A DNA stretch of 64,000 nucleotides from Companilactobacillus formosensis. Lineage in GTDB: Bacteria; Bacillota; Bacilli; Lactobacillales; Lactobacillaceae. Positions 1 through 8,313 of the stretch are shown piece by piece. The notes beneath the pieces were generated by a model. The model saw only the letters and a program-made list of their open reading frames with translations, did no database searches and was not told the DNA's origin. The translations under genes and the position numbers were made by a program. The stretch lies in contig NZ_BJDU01000001.1 in the NCBI RefSeq assembly GCF_005405305.1, forward strand, positions 184,791 to 248,790. Reading direction: 5' to 3'. How positions within the stretch are numbered: the first letter of the stretch is position 1; the number at the start of each line of letters is the position of its first letter.

Positions 1-116
1 AAGAAAGAAAAATTGCGAATGGTTTTGATTTGTTGCTTGGTAATTATGAGGGAATCAAGTTAAACAAAGGAACAGTAACTTTACGACCATATGAATCAGT
101 CATGTTGGAAAAATAA
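1..116 (+). CDS. C-terminal end of a GH13 glucosidase (partial; possibly phosphotrehalase)
   Basis: The open frame entering from the left edge (codons in phase with base 3) reads to TAA at 114-116. Its last 37 residues include LLLGNY and then LRPYESVMLEK, which resemble the C-terminal beta domain of GH13 oligo-1,6-glucosidases and trehalose-6-phosphate hydrolases. Those enzymes hydrolyse phosphorylated or short alpha-glucosides in the cytoplasm. The catalytic (beta/alpha)8 barrel lies outside the window, so the substrate cannot be read. A GntR/UTRA regulator follows on the same strand, an arrangement familiar from treA-treR pairs; trehalose use is therefore an inference only. Confidence 0.6.
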   Translation, partial: ERKIANGFDLLLGNYEGIKLNKGTVTLRPYESVMLEK

Positions 117-117
117 T

Positions 118-232
118 TAATTAGGATTCTTTTTAAACCTTATCTAGTCAGTAGTGACAGCTTTGTGGATGCTCAGTACGTTCCAGCATCCACAAAGCCG
201 AACGAACGACGGCATATGATATTAACCTAATT
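118..232. repeat. Intergenic palindromic element, copy 1
   Basis: A perfect 14-bp inverted repeat (160-173 with 185-198, 11-nt loop) is followed by a GC-richer tail at 195-214 (AAAGCCGAACGAACGACGGC). There is no T-run, so it is a poor intrinsic terminator. The loop and tail, from CGTTCCAGC at 179 to the ACGACGGCA tail, reappear at 37197-37233 with few differences. The outer flanks AATTAGGATT and AACCTAATT are also roughly complementary. I read it as one copy of a small dispersed intergenic repeat. Confidence 0.5.
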
Positions 233-294
233 AAAAAAAGCTCGATTAGAGAGGGTATTTCAAATTTTGCACTACCGAAATTGAGGAGAAAAAA

Positions 295-1026
295 ATGCCA
301 AAGAACTTATATTCAGATATTTATCATATATTAAAAGGCGAAATTGATAGTAATGTTTATCCACCTAAGACAATTTTGCCAGGTGAAGAAGATTTATCAC
401 AACGTTTTAGCGTAACTAGAAATACAATTAGAAGAGCACTGAAAAAGCTTCAATCTGATGGTCTAGTTTATACAGTAAAAGGTCGCGGAGTAGTTGTTTT
501 GGAACCGATTGTGGATAACCGAGTGATTTTCTCAGCAGCTAACCACTATGGATTCCAAGATTTGATGAGTTTTCCTCAGAATAAGTTCATTAAAAAATTG
601 AGTACCAAGGTTTTGAAATTTGAAGAAGTTGAAATCGATGATGAATTGTCAAAGCATACTTCTTTTACAATTGGAGATATGGCTTACTATGTTGAACGTT
701 TACGTTTAGTTAATGGTAAAGCTATGGCTATGGATACAAGTTATTTCAGACAAGAAAACATGCCTAATTTAACGATTGAGAATGCTCAAAATTCGATTTA
801 TCAATATATTCGTGATGAAAAATTATTTAAAATTGCGGCAGCACGTTCAGTCGCTACAGTTGAAACAGTAACTCAAAAAGAAGCTGACGTTTTAAATCTT
901 AAAAAAGCCAACTGCGTAGGTGCTTTAAAGAAATATGTTTACACCGATTTGGGTAATTTATTCGAATGTACTGAAACTAAATACGTGCCAGATCATTTCT
1001 CATTAGTGGGATTTGAATCATATTAA
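295..1026 (+). CDS. GntR-family transcriptional regulator with UTRA domain
   Basis: This 243-residue protein has an N-terminal winged helix of the GntR/HutC type (residues about 5-70: LPGEEDLSQRF, TRNTIRRALKKL, DGLVYTVKGRGVVV). A UTRA ligand-binding domain follows (about 100-240), ending in ECTETKYVPDHFSL, typical of sugar-responsive repressors. GAGGAG lies 8 nt before the ATG. It follows the GH13 glucosidase, so it may be the local sugar repressor (TreR-like), but the effector cannot be read from sequence. It is convergent with a clear paralogue at 1059-1781 and shares a bidirectional terminator with it. Family assignment is firm; target is inferred. Confidence 0.85.
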   Translation: MPKNLYSDIYHILKGEIDSNVYPPKTILPGEEDLSQRFSVTRNTIRRALKKLQSDGLVYTVKGRGVVVLEPIVDNRVIFSAANHYGFQDLMSFPQNKFIKKLSTKVLKFEEVEIDDELSKHTSFTIGDMAYYVERLRLVNGKAMAMDTSYFRQENMPNLTIENAQNSIYQYIRDEKLFKIAAARSVATVETVTQKEADVLNLKKANCVGALKKYVYTDLGNLFECTETKYVPDHFSLVGFESY

Positions 1027-1060
1027 AAAAAGTCGACCAAAAATGGTCGGCTTTTTTTTT
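1025..1060. terminator. Bidirectional intrinsic terminator
   Basis: A 9-bp stem (1031-1039 with 1044-1052) has a four-A loop, an A-run on its left and a T-run on its right. It can therefore end transcription of both convergent GntR genes. Confidence 0.85.
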
Positions 1061-1781
1061 AGAATTTAATGATTTGATTAAAAATAAAGTTGTCAGGAAT
1101 AAAATGTGATTCTGTATATTCGAATTGCTTACCATCGTCATTAAAAGCAAAACTAACCATGTTACCGACACAATTGTTGATACCAAGGTTCAAATTCTCA
1201 TAATCGACTTGTTCAGCATGTTCGATTCTTAATTGACGTTTGACGACAGCAATTTTCATCTTCATATCATCTTTAATATAAGAATAAATGGAATCTTTAG
1301 CAATTTCTGCAGTGATGCCAGGAACGATTTGCGCATTGAAATAGTTCAAATCCAAAACAGCATTTTTATTGTTGATTCGACGTACACGTTTGATTGCATA
1401 CACCGGAATACCTACGGCAAAAGAAGTTTTATGACTGAGTTTTTCATCCACGATTATTTGTTGAAAATCGGCGATGATCGTTGCTCGTTTAATATCTTCT
1501 GCTTTGTTCAAGTTTTGTAAACTATTAATATCACGAAGGCTCAAGTTGATTTCTTGAGTTTTGGGTGTTTGCTCCAGGACAACAACACCCTTTCCCTTGA
1601 CGCTGTATACTAGTCCTTCATCAGAAAGTTGTTTGATTGCCTTGCGGATAGCATAACGACTAGCATTAAATTCCGCAATTAATGATTCCTCAGTGGGTAA
1701 ACGCATTTTTATATTATATTTTCCATTGATTACACGTTGTTTAAGTTCTTGGTAAATATCTTTGTTAGTAGTCTCAGCCAT
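1059..1781 (-). CDS. GntR-family transcriptional regulator with UTRA domain (paralogue)
   Basis: A 240-residue GntR/HutC-type regulator: winged helix at about residues 5-72 (LPTEESLIAEF, SRYAIRKAIKQL, GLVYSVKGKGVVVLE) and UTRA domain to the end (YTESHFIPDNF). Several blocks match the regulator at 295-1026, notably the VKGxGVVVLE wing, the SIYxYI stretch and NCVG. The pair is therefore paralogous, although the DNA-recognition helix differs (ASRYAIRK against VTRNTIRR). The region upstream (about 1800-1850) is very AT-rich with overlapping dyads that could hold an autoregulatory operator. The ligand is unknown. The SGNH hydrolase gene lies upstream on the same strand, 147 bp away. Confidence 0.85.
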   Translation of the reverse strand: MAETTNKDIYQELKQRVINGKYNIKMRLPTEESLIAEFNASRYAIRKAIKQLSDEGLVYSVKGKGVVVLEQTPKTQEINLSLRDINSLQNLNKAEDIKRATIIADFQQIIVDEKLSHKTSFAVGIPVYAIKRVRRINNKNAVLDLNYFNAQIVPGITAEIAKDSIYSYIKDDMKMKIAVVKRQLRIEHAEQVDYENLNLGINNCVGNMVSFAFNDDGKQFEYTESHFIPDNFIFNQIIKF

Positions 1782-1928
1782 TTATAACGCTCCAATACAA
1801 TTGATCAATATATACTATTAATAATATATTATATTGAAAATGATTTAAATACGATATTGCAAGAAATAGTACATTTATGTATATTGCTATATTCCAAAAT
1901 TTAATATTAATAGAAATTTCGGGAATAA

Positions 1929-3005
1929 TTAAATCATTTTTTTTCTAATCAGCTGTTCTTTAATATAGTTGGCAACGATTTTGCCACCATCGCTAGAAAA
2001 ATGAACATGATCTCCACAATCGAATTCTGGTTTAAGGTGATGGTTCTCGCTGACGAGAGTTGATAGGTCAATGATGTGTGGCATCTTCAGTAGTTCACGA
2101 TTGATTGTCAAACGCAATTGTTCTTTTTTATCATTCCATCCAGGTAAATTGTCATTCATATTGCCGTAAGCGGGTGTTATCGTCATTGGTACAAAAGTTG
2201 CATCGTGTTTCTTACATTTAGCCTTTAAAAGATGAATTGCTGTAACAACTGCACGAGAAGTAGGTAATTCGCTAATGGGAGTACCAGTACCGGGGTGTAG
2301 TAGATCATTGATACCTTCCATAAAGACAACAATATTGGGTTGAAAATTAGCCAACATATGATCAAAGCGAGTGAAGCCAGCTTCGCCAAAACTAGTGGAC
2401 CACTCAGAAGTACTGTTCCCTTGATGTAAAAGCCGGTTGCCTGATATCCCAAAATTACCTGTCATAATATGAAAATTCTGTTCTAAATCTTTTGCTAGGG
2501 GTGCAGAGAAATTACCTTGATTAGTTAGAGAATCACCAAAGAATGCTATTTTCTCATAAGTCCGATCAGTCTGGATTTGGATAGCTGATATTCCAAAAAA
2601 GTATTTAGGCATTTGAGGATGATTGATCTTGGTTTTGACTAAATCGTTAGAAATAGTTAGGCCAACTGAATGGATCGTAATTTTAGGTGAAGTGATATCG
2701 ACTGACAAGAATGTGTTAGAAGGTAAGTCAATATCAATCCAATCTGACCATTGAATTAAGCGAGGTTCAATTTGAAAGCTAGTCTTATTATTCAGTGTTA
2801 CGGGAATTTTGTGAGACTCTGAATCATAAATTTTCATGTGTGTGATTACAAGTGGCGTTTCATCGTAAAGATTATTTAATTGAAAACGAATTTTTTTAGT
2901 TGCTAAAGGTTGAAAAATTTGTAGATGTTGAAATTGAGTTCGGTTAACCTCAGTTAAATTGTCATAATTAGTAAAATTATGTTTCCACGTCGTCGTAATA
3001 ATCAT
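1929..3005 (-). CDS. SGNH/GDSL-family hydrolase
   Basis: A 358-residue protein without a signal peptide. The first ~165 residues look like a beta-rich accessory domain. The SGNH hydrolase core then shows its blocks: FFGDSLTNQG (catalytic Ser, block I), GISGNRLL (block II Gly), MEGINDL (block III, oxyanion Asn) and DHVHFSSDGG near the C-terminus (block V Asp and His). Such enzymes deacylate esters of sugars, lipids or peptidoglycan. AAGAAGG precedes the ATG on the minus strand. The lack of an export signal suggests an intracellular substrate, perhaps acetylated sugars; this is inference. It could be co-transcribed with the GntR gene downstream. Confidence 0.8.
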   Translation of the reverse strand: MIITTTWKHNFTNYDNLTEVNRTQFQHLQIFQPLATKKIRFQLNNLYDETPLVITHMKIYDSESHKIPVTLNNKTSFQIEPRLIQWSDWIDIDLPSNTFLSVDITSPKITIHSVGLTISNDLVKTKINHPQMPKYFFGISAIQIQTDRTYEKIAFFGDSLTNQGNFSAPLAKDLEQNFHIMTGNFGISGNRLLHQGNSTSEWSTSFGEAGFTRFDHMLANFQPNIVVFMEGINDLLHPGTGTPISELPTSRAVVTAIHLLKAKCKKHDATFVPMTITPAYGNMNDNLPGWNDKKEQLRLTINRELLKMPHIIDLSTLVSENHHLKPEFDCGDHVHFSSDGGKIVANYIKEQLIRKKMI

Positions 3006-3104
3006 TTTTATGCCTTCTTTAAGTGATAAATTATTCTCTACTAATATGATAGCATGTTTAAACAGTTTAAACTTAAGAAAAATACAAAAAATAATAAAAT
3101 TTTT

Positions 3105-3142
3105 GCAAAAAAATCCATAGAATCTAATTAAAGATCCTATGG
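3105..3142 (-). terminator. Intrinsic terminator of the WxL gene
   Basis: On the minus strand CCATAG (3137-3142) pairs with CTATGG (3115-3120), followed by a run of seven T, just after the stop codon of the WxL gene. Confidence 0.65.
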
Positions 3143-3157
3143 TAAATAAGAGAATAA

Positions 3158-3979
3158 TTATTGAGTTACGCTAGGCTTAGCACTTAAAGTCCAAGTGATT
3201 ACGGCGTTTCTCTTCTTAGCTGATTGTTCAGTTCCATCATTAGTACCACCAACATGTAATTTTGCTGAATCAGGTGTATTGAATTTGGCACTGACGATAC
3301 CAGCATTATAACTGCCTTTTTCAAGATTCATAACAGTTGCAGGAGCATCTTGTTTAGTACTGTCAATTGTTGCAGCTTGAGTAGATAAATCTTTTGAACT
3401 ATTGGAAATATTTTGTTGGTTGCCGTTCAATAGTGGAATAGCACTTAAATAAAGAATGGCATCTAAGTCAGCTGAAGTATCGGTATCAATTGTTTTGAGC
3501 GGACCCATAGAAGCTGTCAAAGTAAAGCCAGGCATGTCGCTAGTCATATTACGTGAATCAATAACTTCCAAAAGTCCGTCGTCGTTACCGTCGATACCAG
3601 CCGTGGATCCATCAGTAAAACCAGTTGTGTCAGTAGTGTTGCTCTTTAATTTACCAGTTGAGTTAGCCATCAATGAACCAAAATTGAAGTTAGGTACCGC
3701 TTCCAAAGTTAAAATTCCAGAAAGTACAGTGACACTAACATTTGATTGAGCAGTAGTATTGCCATCACCAGTCGTACTATCAGAAGTTGTAGTGTCTGAT
3801 TCTGCTACTGCAGTTGACTCTGATTCGGGCAAAGCATTGTAAGTTGTTGTAATTGAATTGGTATCGTTTTGAACTTGAAGTGCCTTCGTTGCTGCTTGAG
3901 CTGTGGTTAAAGGAGACAGAGATAGACTAAGGCTGACTAGTAGCAATAAACGAACGACATTTTTAAACCATTTCATCAT
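3158..3979 (-). CDS. WxL-domain cell-surface protein
   Basis: A 273-residue exported protein. It has a signal peptide (basic WFKNVVR, hydrophobic core, cleavage near AQAA at about residue 29), a Ser/Thr/Asp-rich linker to about residue 75, then a WxL domain that binds peptidoglycan non-covalently. Diagnostic features are LTLEAVPNFNFG, IDSRN and the distal motif WTLSA close to the C-terminus. The proximal motif, expected as WxL, reads GFTL here, so its Trp is replaced by Phe. WxL proteins usually occur in clusters with DUF916 and LPxTG partners; none is adjacent, so this looks like a solitary copy. AGGGGGA precedes the start. Confidence 0.8.
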   Translation of the reverse strand: MMKWFKNVVRLLLLVSLSLSLSPLTTAQAATKALQVQNDTNSITTTYNALPESESTAVAESDTTTSDSTTGDGNTTAQSNVSVTVLSGILTLEAVPNFNFGSLMANSTGKLKSNTTDTTGFTDGSTAGIDGNDDGLLEVIDSRNMTSDMPGFTLTASMGPLKTIDTDTSADLDAILYLSAIPLLNGNQQNISNSSKDLSTQAATIDSTKQDAPATVMNLEKGSYNAGIVSAKFNTPDSAKLHVGGTNDGTEQSAKKRNAVITWTLSAKPSVTQ

Positions 3980-4283
3980 TTGTCCCCCTAACTTTTTATT
4001 TAGGTTTCAAAACGCACCTATACCATGTCTAAAGTTTAGCAAAATAAATCATACGGTTTGTATCGTAATTCATAAATGTTTTTTATCTAAACTGAAACAA
4101 GATTAATTTTTACGAACTATTATTTTAGTTTGCCAGTATTTGAAAAATATTTTTACTGAGACTTATAAATTGCTTTCGAACAAATTATTTGATAGTCTTT
4201 GTCTTTACTGATAAGTTTGAGATGAAGAAAGAAATCACTAGTAATGACTTCCTAACAAACAAAAAAAAGAGGTTAGGTAAGAT
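3980..4283. other. Intergenic region between WxL gene and rpsN
   Basis: Divergent 304-bp AT-rich spacer that must carry promoters for the WxL gene (minus) and the S14 gene (plus). I see no consensus promoter I would defend, no small ORF with a ribosome-binding site, and no Zur-like palindrome. CCTAAC (4251-4256) can pair with GTTAGG (4272-4277) next to the S14 ribosome-binding site. Confidence 0.4.
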
Positions 4284-4553
4284 ATGGCTCGTAAAGCTAA
4301 AATTGAACGTGAAAAAAGATTACAGGAGACAGTTGCTCATTATGCTAGTTTGCGTAAACAATTGAAGGCAGCTCATGACTATCAAGGATTAAGCGAATTA
4401 CCAAGGGATGCATCACCTGTTAGAATGCATTCTCGTGATCAATATGATGGTCGTCCACATGCATACTTGAGAAAATTTGGTATGTCTAGATTAACTTTTC
4501 GTAAGTTAGCTCATGAAGGTAAAATTCCCGGTGTGAGAAAAGCTAGCTGGTAA
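4284..4553 (+). CDS. rpsN: 30S ribosomal protein S14, zinc-independent form
   Basis: An 89-residue basic protein with the S14 signature [28 protein letters not shown] and C-terminal KASW. It lacks the CxxC...CxxC zinc ribbon of the short (61-residue) S14, so it is the longer C-minus form. S14 binds 16S rRNA in the head of the small subunit. The gene stands alone rather than in the S10/spc ribosomal operon, as expected for a second paralogue that replaces the zinc form when zinc is scarce. No Zur operator is obvious upstream. AGAGG precedes the ATG, and a terminator follows. Confidence 0.93.
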   Translation: MARKAKIEREKRLQETVAHYASLRKQLKAAHDYQGLSELPRDASPVRMHSRDQYDGRPHAYLRKFGMSRLTFRKLAHEGKIPGVRKASW

Positions 4554-4590
4554 TAGTAAGCTTTGTCTAAATTGATTTAAAAATAGAAGA

Positions 4591-4632
4591 AGGACCTTAT
4601 TAGAATGACAAATTCTGGTGAGGTCTTTTTTA
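4591..4632 (+). terminator. Intrinsic terminator after rpsN
   Basis: GACCT (4593-4597) pairs with AGGTC (4621-4625) and AGAAT (4602-4606) with ATTCT (4612-4616), followed by a T-run at 4626. Confidence 0.7.
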
Positions 4633-5088
4633 ATGCTCTCAAACATAATCATCTATTAATTTAATTATTAAAGATATTGATAGGAAATAACTGCCTAACA
4701 ATATCGTCATTAAGAAAACGTTTTATCTTACAAAAATGTCACATGAGACTAACACTTTGGTCATTGTATCAAGCATTTATTTACTTTTGAAAACTCGCGG
4801 ATAATAATGAAAAACGGTTGTTGGGAAGTTCGCCACACGAGGTTTTGCTAAATGAAATAGTCAAAATGCAAAACTACAGAGCGTATATTTTGAAATGCAA
4901 TTATTAATAAATTATAATTAATTTGTTTAAACAGAAGCGACGAAAACCCGCAACGAAATAGGAAATAATCAAAAAAGACAAATAATTTTTACGAAACGAG
5001 CCAACTATGAACAATTATTTTTTTATTATAATGTTTATACAGGTGATATAGAAATAACAATATTCAATTATTTTGATTCGTTTTTTGG
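4633..5088. other. Long non-coding stretch upstream of the dlt operon
   Basis: About 450 bp with no ORF that has a credible ribosome-binding site. Two stems are visible: GATATTG/CAATATC (4673-4679 with 4699-4705, plus AGG/CCT inside) and GTTTTGC/GCAAAAC (4842-4848 with 4868-4874). It could hold an unrecognised small RNA or upstream regulatory sites for dlt. I recognise no known RNA family. Confidence 0.35.
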
Positions 5089-5089
5089 T

Positions 5090-5118
5090 TTGACACCATT
5101 TATTTTGAATGGTTATAT
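5090..5118 (+). promoter_or_regulatory. Promoter of the dlt operon
   Basis: Consensus -35 TTGACA at 5090-5095, 17-bp spacer, -10 TTATAT at 5113-5118. It lies about 40 bp before dltX with no gene in between. Confidence 0.8.
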
Positions 5119-5158
5119 AGTTTCCGCATGAGCGAAGTCTTTTATCGAGGTGTTATTT

Positions 5159-5308
5159 ATGAAAAATAACTTTCTAGATTTTTTAAAGAAGCCAATCACA
5201 ATGTTCGTTATAAAAACAATTGTATTTTTCGCAATTTTCATTGTGCTTTTATACATTTATGGATACAACGGCGTCGGAAGTGCCAAATTTATTTATAACG
5301 AGTTTTAG
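5159..5308 (+). CDS. dltX: DltX, small membrane protein of teichoic acid D-alanylation
   Basis: A 49-residue ORF starting ATG at 5159, with GAGGTG at 5148-5153. The protein has a short basic N-terminus, one transmembrane helix (about residues 12-33) and the DltX C-terminal signature: YIYGYNG followed by FIYNEF at the very end. DltX is known to work with DltB and DltD and is required for D-alanine transfer to lipoteichoic acid. It is the first gene of the dlt operon, 20 bp before dltA. Confidence 0.93.
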   Translation: MKNNFLDFLKKPITMFVIKTIVFFAIFIVLLYIYGYNGVGSAKFIYNEF

Positions 5309-5328
5309 TGAGAAGAAGGGAAAATTGT

Positions 5329-6849
5329 ATGAATAAGATTATTGAGAAAATCACAACTACCGCATTACAAAACCCCGAAAAGATTTGCTACCAAAATGGT
5401 GAAGAAACACATACCTATCAAGAACTACTACAAAAGTCAGATCAAGTTGCTAATTTTTTGCAGGATAAATTCTTACCTGCGAAGAGTCCTTTGATCATTT
5501 TTGGAGGACAACAATTTGAAATGCTAGTTTTGTTCTTGGGTTCAATCAAAGCTGGACATCCTTATATTCCAGTTGATGATGCTTCCGATCCATCACGAGT
5601 TATTCAAATTAACGGGGTGGCAAAACCAAGCTTAATTTTAAATTGGAGTAATATTAAGGATTTTGGTGTGGAAACTCCTCAAGCCACTAAGACTGAATTG
5701 CAACAAGTTTTATCATCTGACAATAATATTTACGACAGCAACAAAAGTGTTGGATTAGACGATGACTTCTATATCATCTTTACATCTGGTACAACGGGAA
5801 CTCCTAAAGGTGTACAGATAAGTACGAATAACATTTTGGATTTTGCACATTGGGCTCAAGAGAAGTTTGATTATACCGACCAAATGAATATGTTGTTACA
5901 AGCACCTTTTTCATTTGATTTGTCAGTCTTTGATATTTATCCAGGATTGATGAGTGGCGTCACTTTAAATGTTGTGGATAAAGATACGACTAAGAATTTT
6001 GGTAAATTGCAACAAGCTATTTTAAAATCCAACTTTAATACTTGGGTTTCAACACCATCATTTTTTGAAATGTGTTTGTTGTTTAGAAGTTTTGATGAAG
6101 AACACCTACCTCAATTAAACAAATTCATGTTCTGTGGCGAAGAGTTGACTCACGCTACTGCTCAAAAGCTATTGAAGAAATTCCCAAGTGCCAAAGTTTA
6201 TAACACCTATGGCCCAACTGAAAATACTGTAGCTATTACGTCCGTATTGATTGATCAAGCAGCATTAGATAAATATGATCGTTTACCAATCGGTTATCTC
6301 AAATCTAATATGGAACACAAAATTTTGGGCAGCGTTGATTCAAAGACCGGTATGATGACAGGTGAATTGTTAGTCAGTGGTCCAGATGTTTCTAAAGGAT
6401 ACTTAAATAATCCGATTCAAACTCAAAAGGCTTTTGAAAATATCGATGGAAAGATTTTCTATCATACTGGTGATATGGTCAGCGAAGCTGAAGATGGCTT
6501 GCTATATTACCATGGCCGAACAGACTTTCAGATTAAGATGCACGGTTATCGAATTGAACTAGAAGAAGTAGATTCGCTTTTGGGTAATCTTAAACAAGTT
6601 AAACAATCTTGTACTGTACCGCTTTATAACAAAAAGAAACAAGTTAATAAAATGATTGCTTGTATCGTTTTAGAAGACGAATATAGCAATCTTGATACGA
6701 ATGAATTAACAGATACGATTAAAAATTCACTTAAAGAAACGACGATGGAATACATGATTCCAAATGTTCTCAAGTTCGTCAAACAGTTGCCAATTAGTAA
6801 AAATGGAAAAATTGATAGAAAGACTTTGATAGGCGAGATTAATGAATAA
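5329..6849 (+). CDS. dltA: D-alanine--D-alanyl carrier protein ligase DltA
   Basis: A 506-residue adenylate-forming enzyme that activates D-alanine with ATP and loads it on the phosphopantetheine arm of DltC in the cytoplasm. The ATP-binding loop FTSGTTGTPKG is at about residue 150, YGPTEN at about 293, and the hinge and C-terminal motif GYRIELEEV is near 405; the catalytic Lys is in ISKNGKIDRKTL at the end. I start at ATG 5329, which has AGAAGGG 8 nt upstream, rather than at an in-frame GTG at 5308 that overlaps the dltX stop. The 3' end overlaps dltB by 8 bp, indicating translational coupling. Confidence 0.96.
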   Translation: MNKIIEKITTTALQNPEKICYQNGEETHTYQELLQKSDQVANFLQDKFLPAKSPLIIFGGQQFEMLVLFLGSIKAGHPYIPVDDASDPSRVIQINGVAKPSLILNWSNIKDFGVETPQATKTELQQVLSSDNNIYDSNKSVGLDDDFYIIFTSGTTGTPKGVQISTNNILDFAHWAQEKFDYTDQMNMLLQAPFSFDLSVFDIYPGLMSGVTLNVVDKDTTKNFGKLQQAILKSNFNTWVSTPSFFEMCLLFRSFDEEHLPQLNKFMFCGEELTHATAQKLLKKFPSAKVYNTYGPTENTVAITSVLIDQAALDKYDRLPIGYLKSNMEHKILGSVDSKTGMMTGELLVSGPDVSKGYLNNPIQTQKAFENIDGKIFYHTGDMVSEAEDGLLYYHGRTDFQIKMHGYRIELEEVDSLLGNLKQVKQSCTVPLYNKKKQVNKMIACIVLEDEYSNLDTNELTDTIKNSLKETTMEYMIPNVLKFVKQLPISKNGKIDRKTLIGEINE

Positions 6850-8050
6850 CATTACTCCTTATAGCAGTCCACATTACTTTATCTATTTACTATTACTTTT
6901 ATTGCCAATCATGATTGGACTGTGGTTTGGCAAACGGATTCACATTTATGATTTCTTCGCAACTGTAGTGATTCTTTGGATCACGTTCTTTGGTGGAAAC
7001 ATGTCGCAGGGGATTTCATTGATCTTTTACATTCTCTACGAGATGTTACTAGTATTTATTTACTTGTCGTATCGTAAAAAACACAATAATTTCTGGATCT
7101 TTACAATGTTTGTTGTATTGGCGATTGTGCCACTGGTCTTCGTCAAATTGGATCCGCTGTTGAAAAACGCCACGATTTCCTTATTTGGTTTCATGGGAAT
7201 CAGTTATTTAACCTTCAAAGCGGTTGAAATTATCATGGAGATTCGTGATGGGGCAATTAAGAATATTAAACCTTATGAGTTCGTCAGGTTCTTGCTATTC
7301 TTCCCAACCATTTCTTCAGGACCAATTGATCGTTTCAGACGTTTCCAAAAAGATGTTTTAAAGGTTCCTAGCCGTGATGAATACGTTGAACTATTGCATA
7401 GTGGTGTTAATAAATTAATGCAAGGTTTGGCTTATAAATTCATTATCGGTTACTTCTTTGGAACCTTATTATTACCAAAGATTCAAATTTTAACTTTGTC
7501 TTATCGTGGTGAAACACCATTAGGAATTTCCTGGGCTTTGGTGGCTTATATGTACGTATATAGTATGTATTTGTTCTTTGATTTCGCTGGATATTCACTA
7601 TTTGCCGTTTCAATCAGTAATTTCATGGGTATCAAGACGCCAATGAACTTCAAGGCACCATTTAAGTCCAAAAACATCAAGGATTTCTGGAATAGATGGC
7701 ATATTACCTTGTCATTCTGGTTCCGTGATTTCATCTACATGCGTTTGATGTTTACGATGATCAAACACAAGTGGATCAAGAATCGTGTCAATATCGCTAA
7801 CTTCGGTTACTTGACCTTGTTCTTGATCATGGGATTCTGGCATGGTGAGACTTGGTACTACATCGTTTATGGTTTGTTCCACGCCGGAGCAATGATCACT
7901 AACGATGCTTGGTTGAGATTTAAGAAGAGACATCGTAAGAGTATTCCAAGTAATAAATTTACGCATGCGTTCGCCGTCTTCTTGACTTTCAACGTCGTAT
8001 GTTTCAGTTTTATGATTTTTTCAGGTATTTTAGATAAATTATGGTTTTAG
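6842..8050 (+). CDS. dltB: D-alanyl transfer protein DltB (MBOAT acyltransferase)
   Basis: A 402-residue polytopic membrane protein of the MBOAT family. It moves D-alanine from DltC across or at the membrane for transfer to lipoteichoic acid. Conserved motifs are SSGPIDRF, the FWNRWHITLSFWFRDF block, and the invariant catalytic His in GFWHGETWYY at about residue 332. Roughly ten hydrophobic helices are visible. It overlaps dltA by 8 bp, is followed 15 bp later by dltC, and its length is normal for the family. Confidence 0.96.
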   Translation: MNNITPYSSPHYFIYLLLLLLPIMIGLWFGKRIHIYDFFATVVILWITFFGGNMSQGISLIFYILYEMLLVFIYLSYRKKHNNFWIFTMFVVLAIVPLVFVKLDPLLKNATISLFGFMGISYLTFKAVEIIMEIRDGAIKNIKPYEFVRFLLFFPTISSGPIDRFRRFQKDVLKVPSRDEYVELLHSGVNKLMQGLAYKFIIGYFFGTLLLPKIQILTLSYRGETPLGISWALVAYMYVYSMYLFFDFAGYSLFAVSISNFMGIKTPMNFKAPFKSKNIKDFWNRWHITLSFWFRDFIYMRLMFTMIKHKWIKNRVNIANFGYLTLFLIMGFWHGETWYYIVYGLFHAGAMITNDAWLRFKKRHRKSIPSNKFTHAFAVFLTFNVVCFSFMIFSGILDKLWF

Positions 8051-8065
8051 TTAGGAGAGCTTATT

Positions 8066-8305
8066 ATGGATGAAATTAAAAACAAAATTGTGGATATTTT
8101 AAAAGATGTTACAGGTTTGGATGATGCAGGTTCAGACGCCGATCAAGATTTATTTAAAGATGGTGTTCTAGATTCAATGGCAACAGTAGAAGTTCTAGTT
8201 ACATTACAAGATACTTTTGGTATCCAAGTACCAGTTTCAGAATTTGACCGTTCACAATGGTCAACCGTAAATAAAATTGCTCAACGTGTACAAGAATTGG
8301 AATAG
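8066..8305 (+). CDS. dltC: D-alanyl carrier protein DltC
   Basis: A 79-residue acidic acyl-carrier-like protein. The phosphopantetheine attachment Ser lies in the motif GVLDSMATVE at about residue 37. It carries D-alanine as a thioester from DltA to the DltB/DltD membrane machinery. AGGAGAG precedes the ATG, and it sits in canonical order between dltB and dltD. Confidence 0.96.
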   Translation: MDEIKNKIVDILKDVTGLDDAGSDADQDLFKDGVLDSMATVEVLVTLQDTFGIQVPVSEFDRSQWSTVNKIAQRVQELE

Positions 8306-8313
8306 AGTAGATT

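Noticed and set aside
160-198. Perfect 14-bp hairpin as an intrinsic terminator of the glucosidase gene
   Set aside because: No T-run follows the stem, and the sequence is shared with another intergenic site, so it fits a repeat element better.
4200-4283. Zur operator before the zinc-independent S14 gene
   Set aside because: No palindrome resembling the Zur consensus could be found; only a short CCTAAC/GTTAGG pairing.
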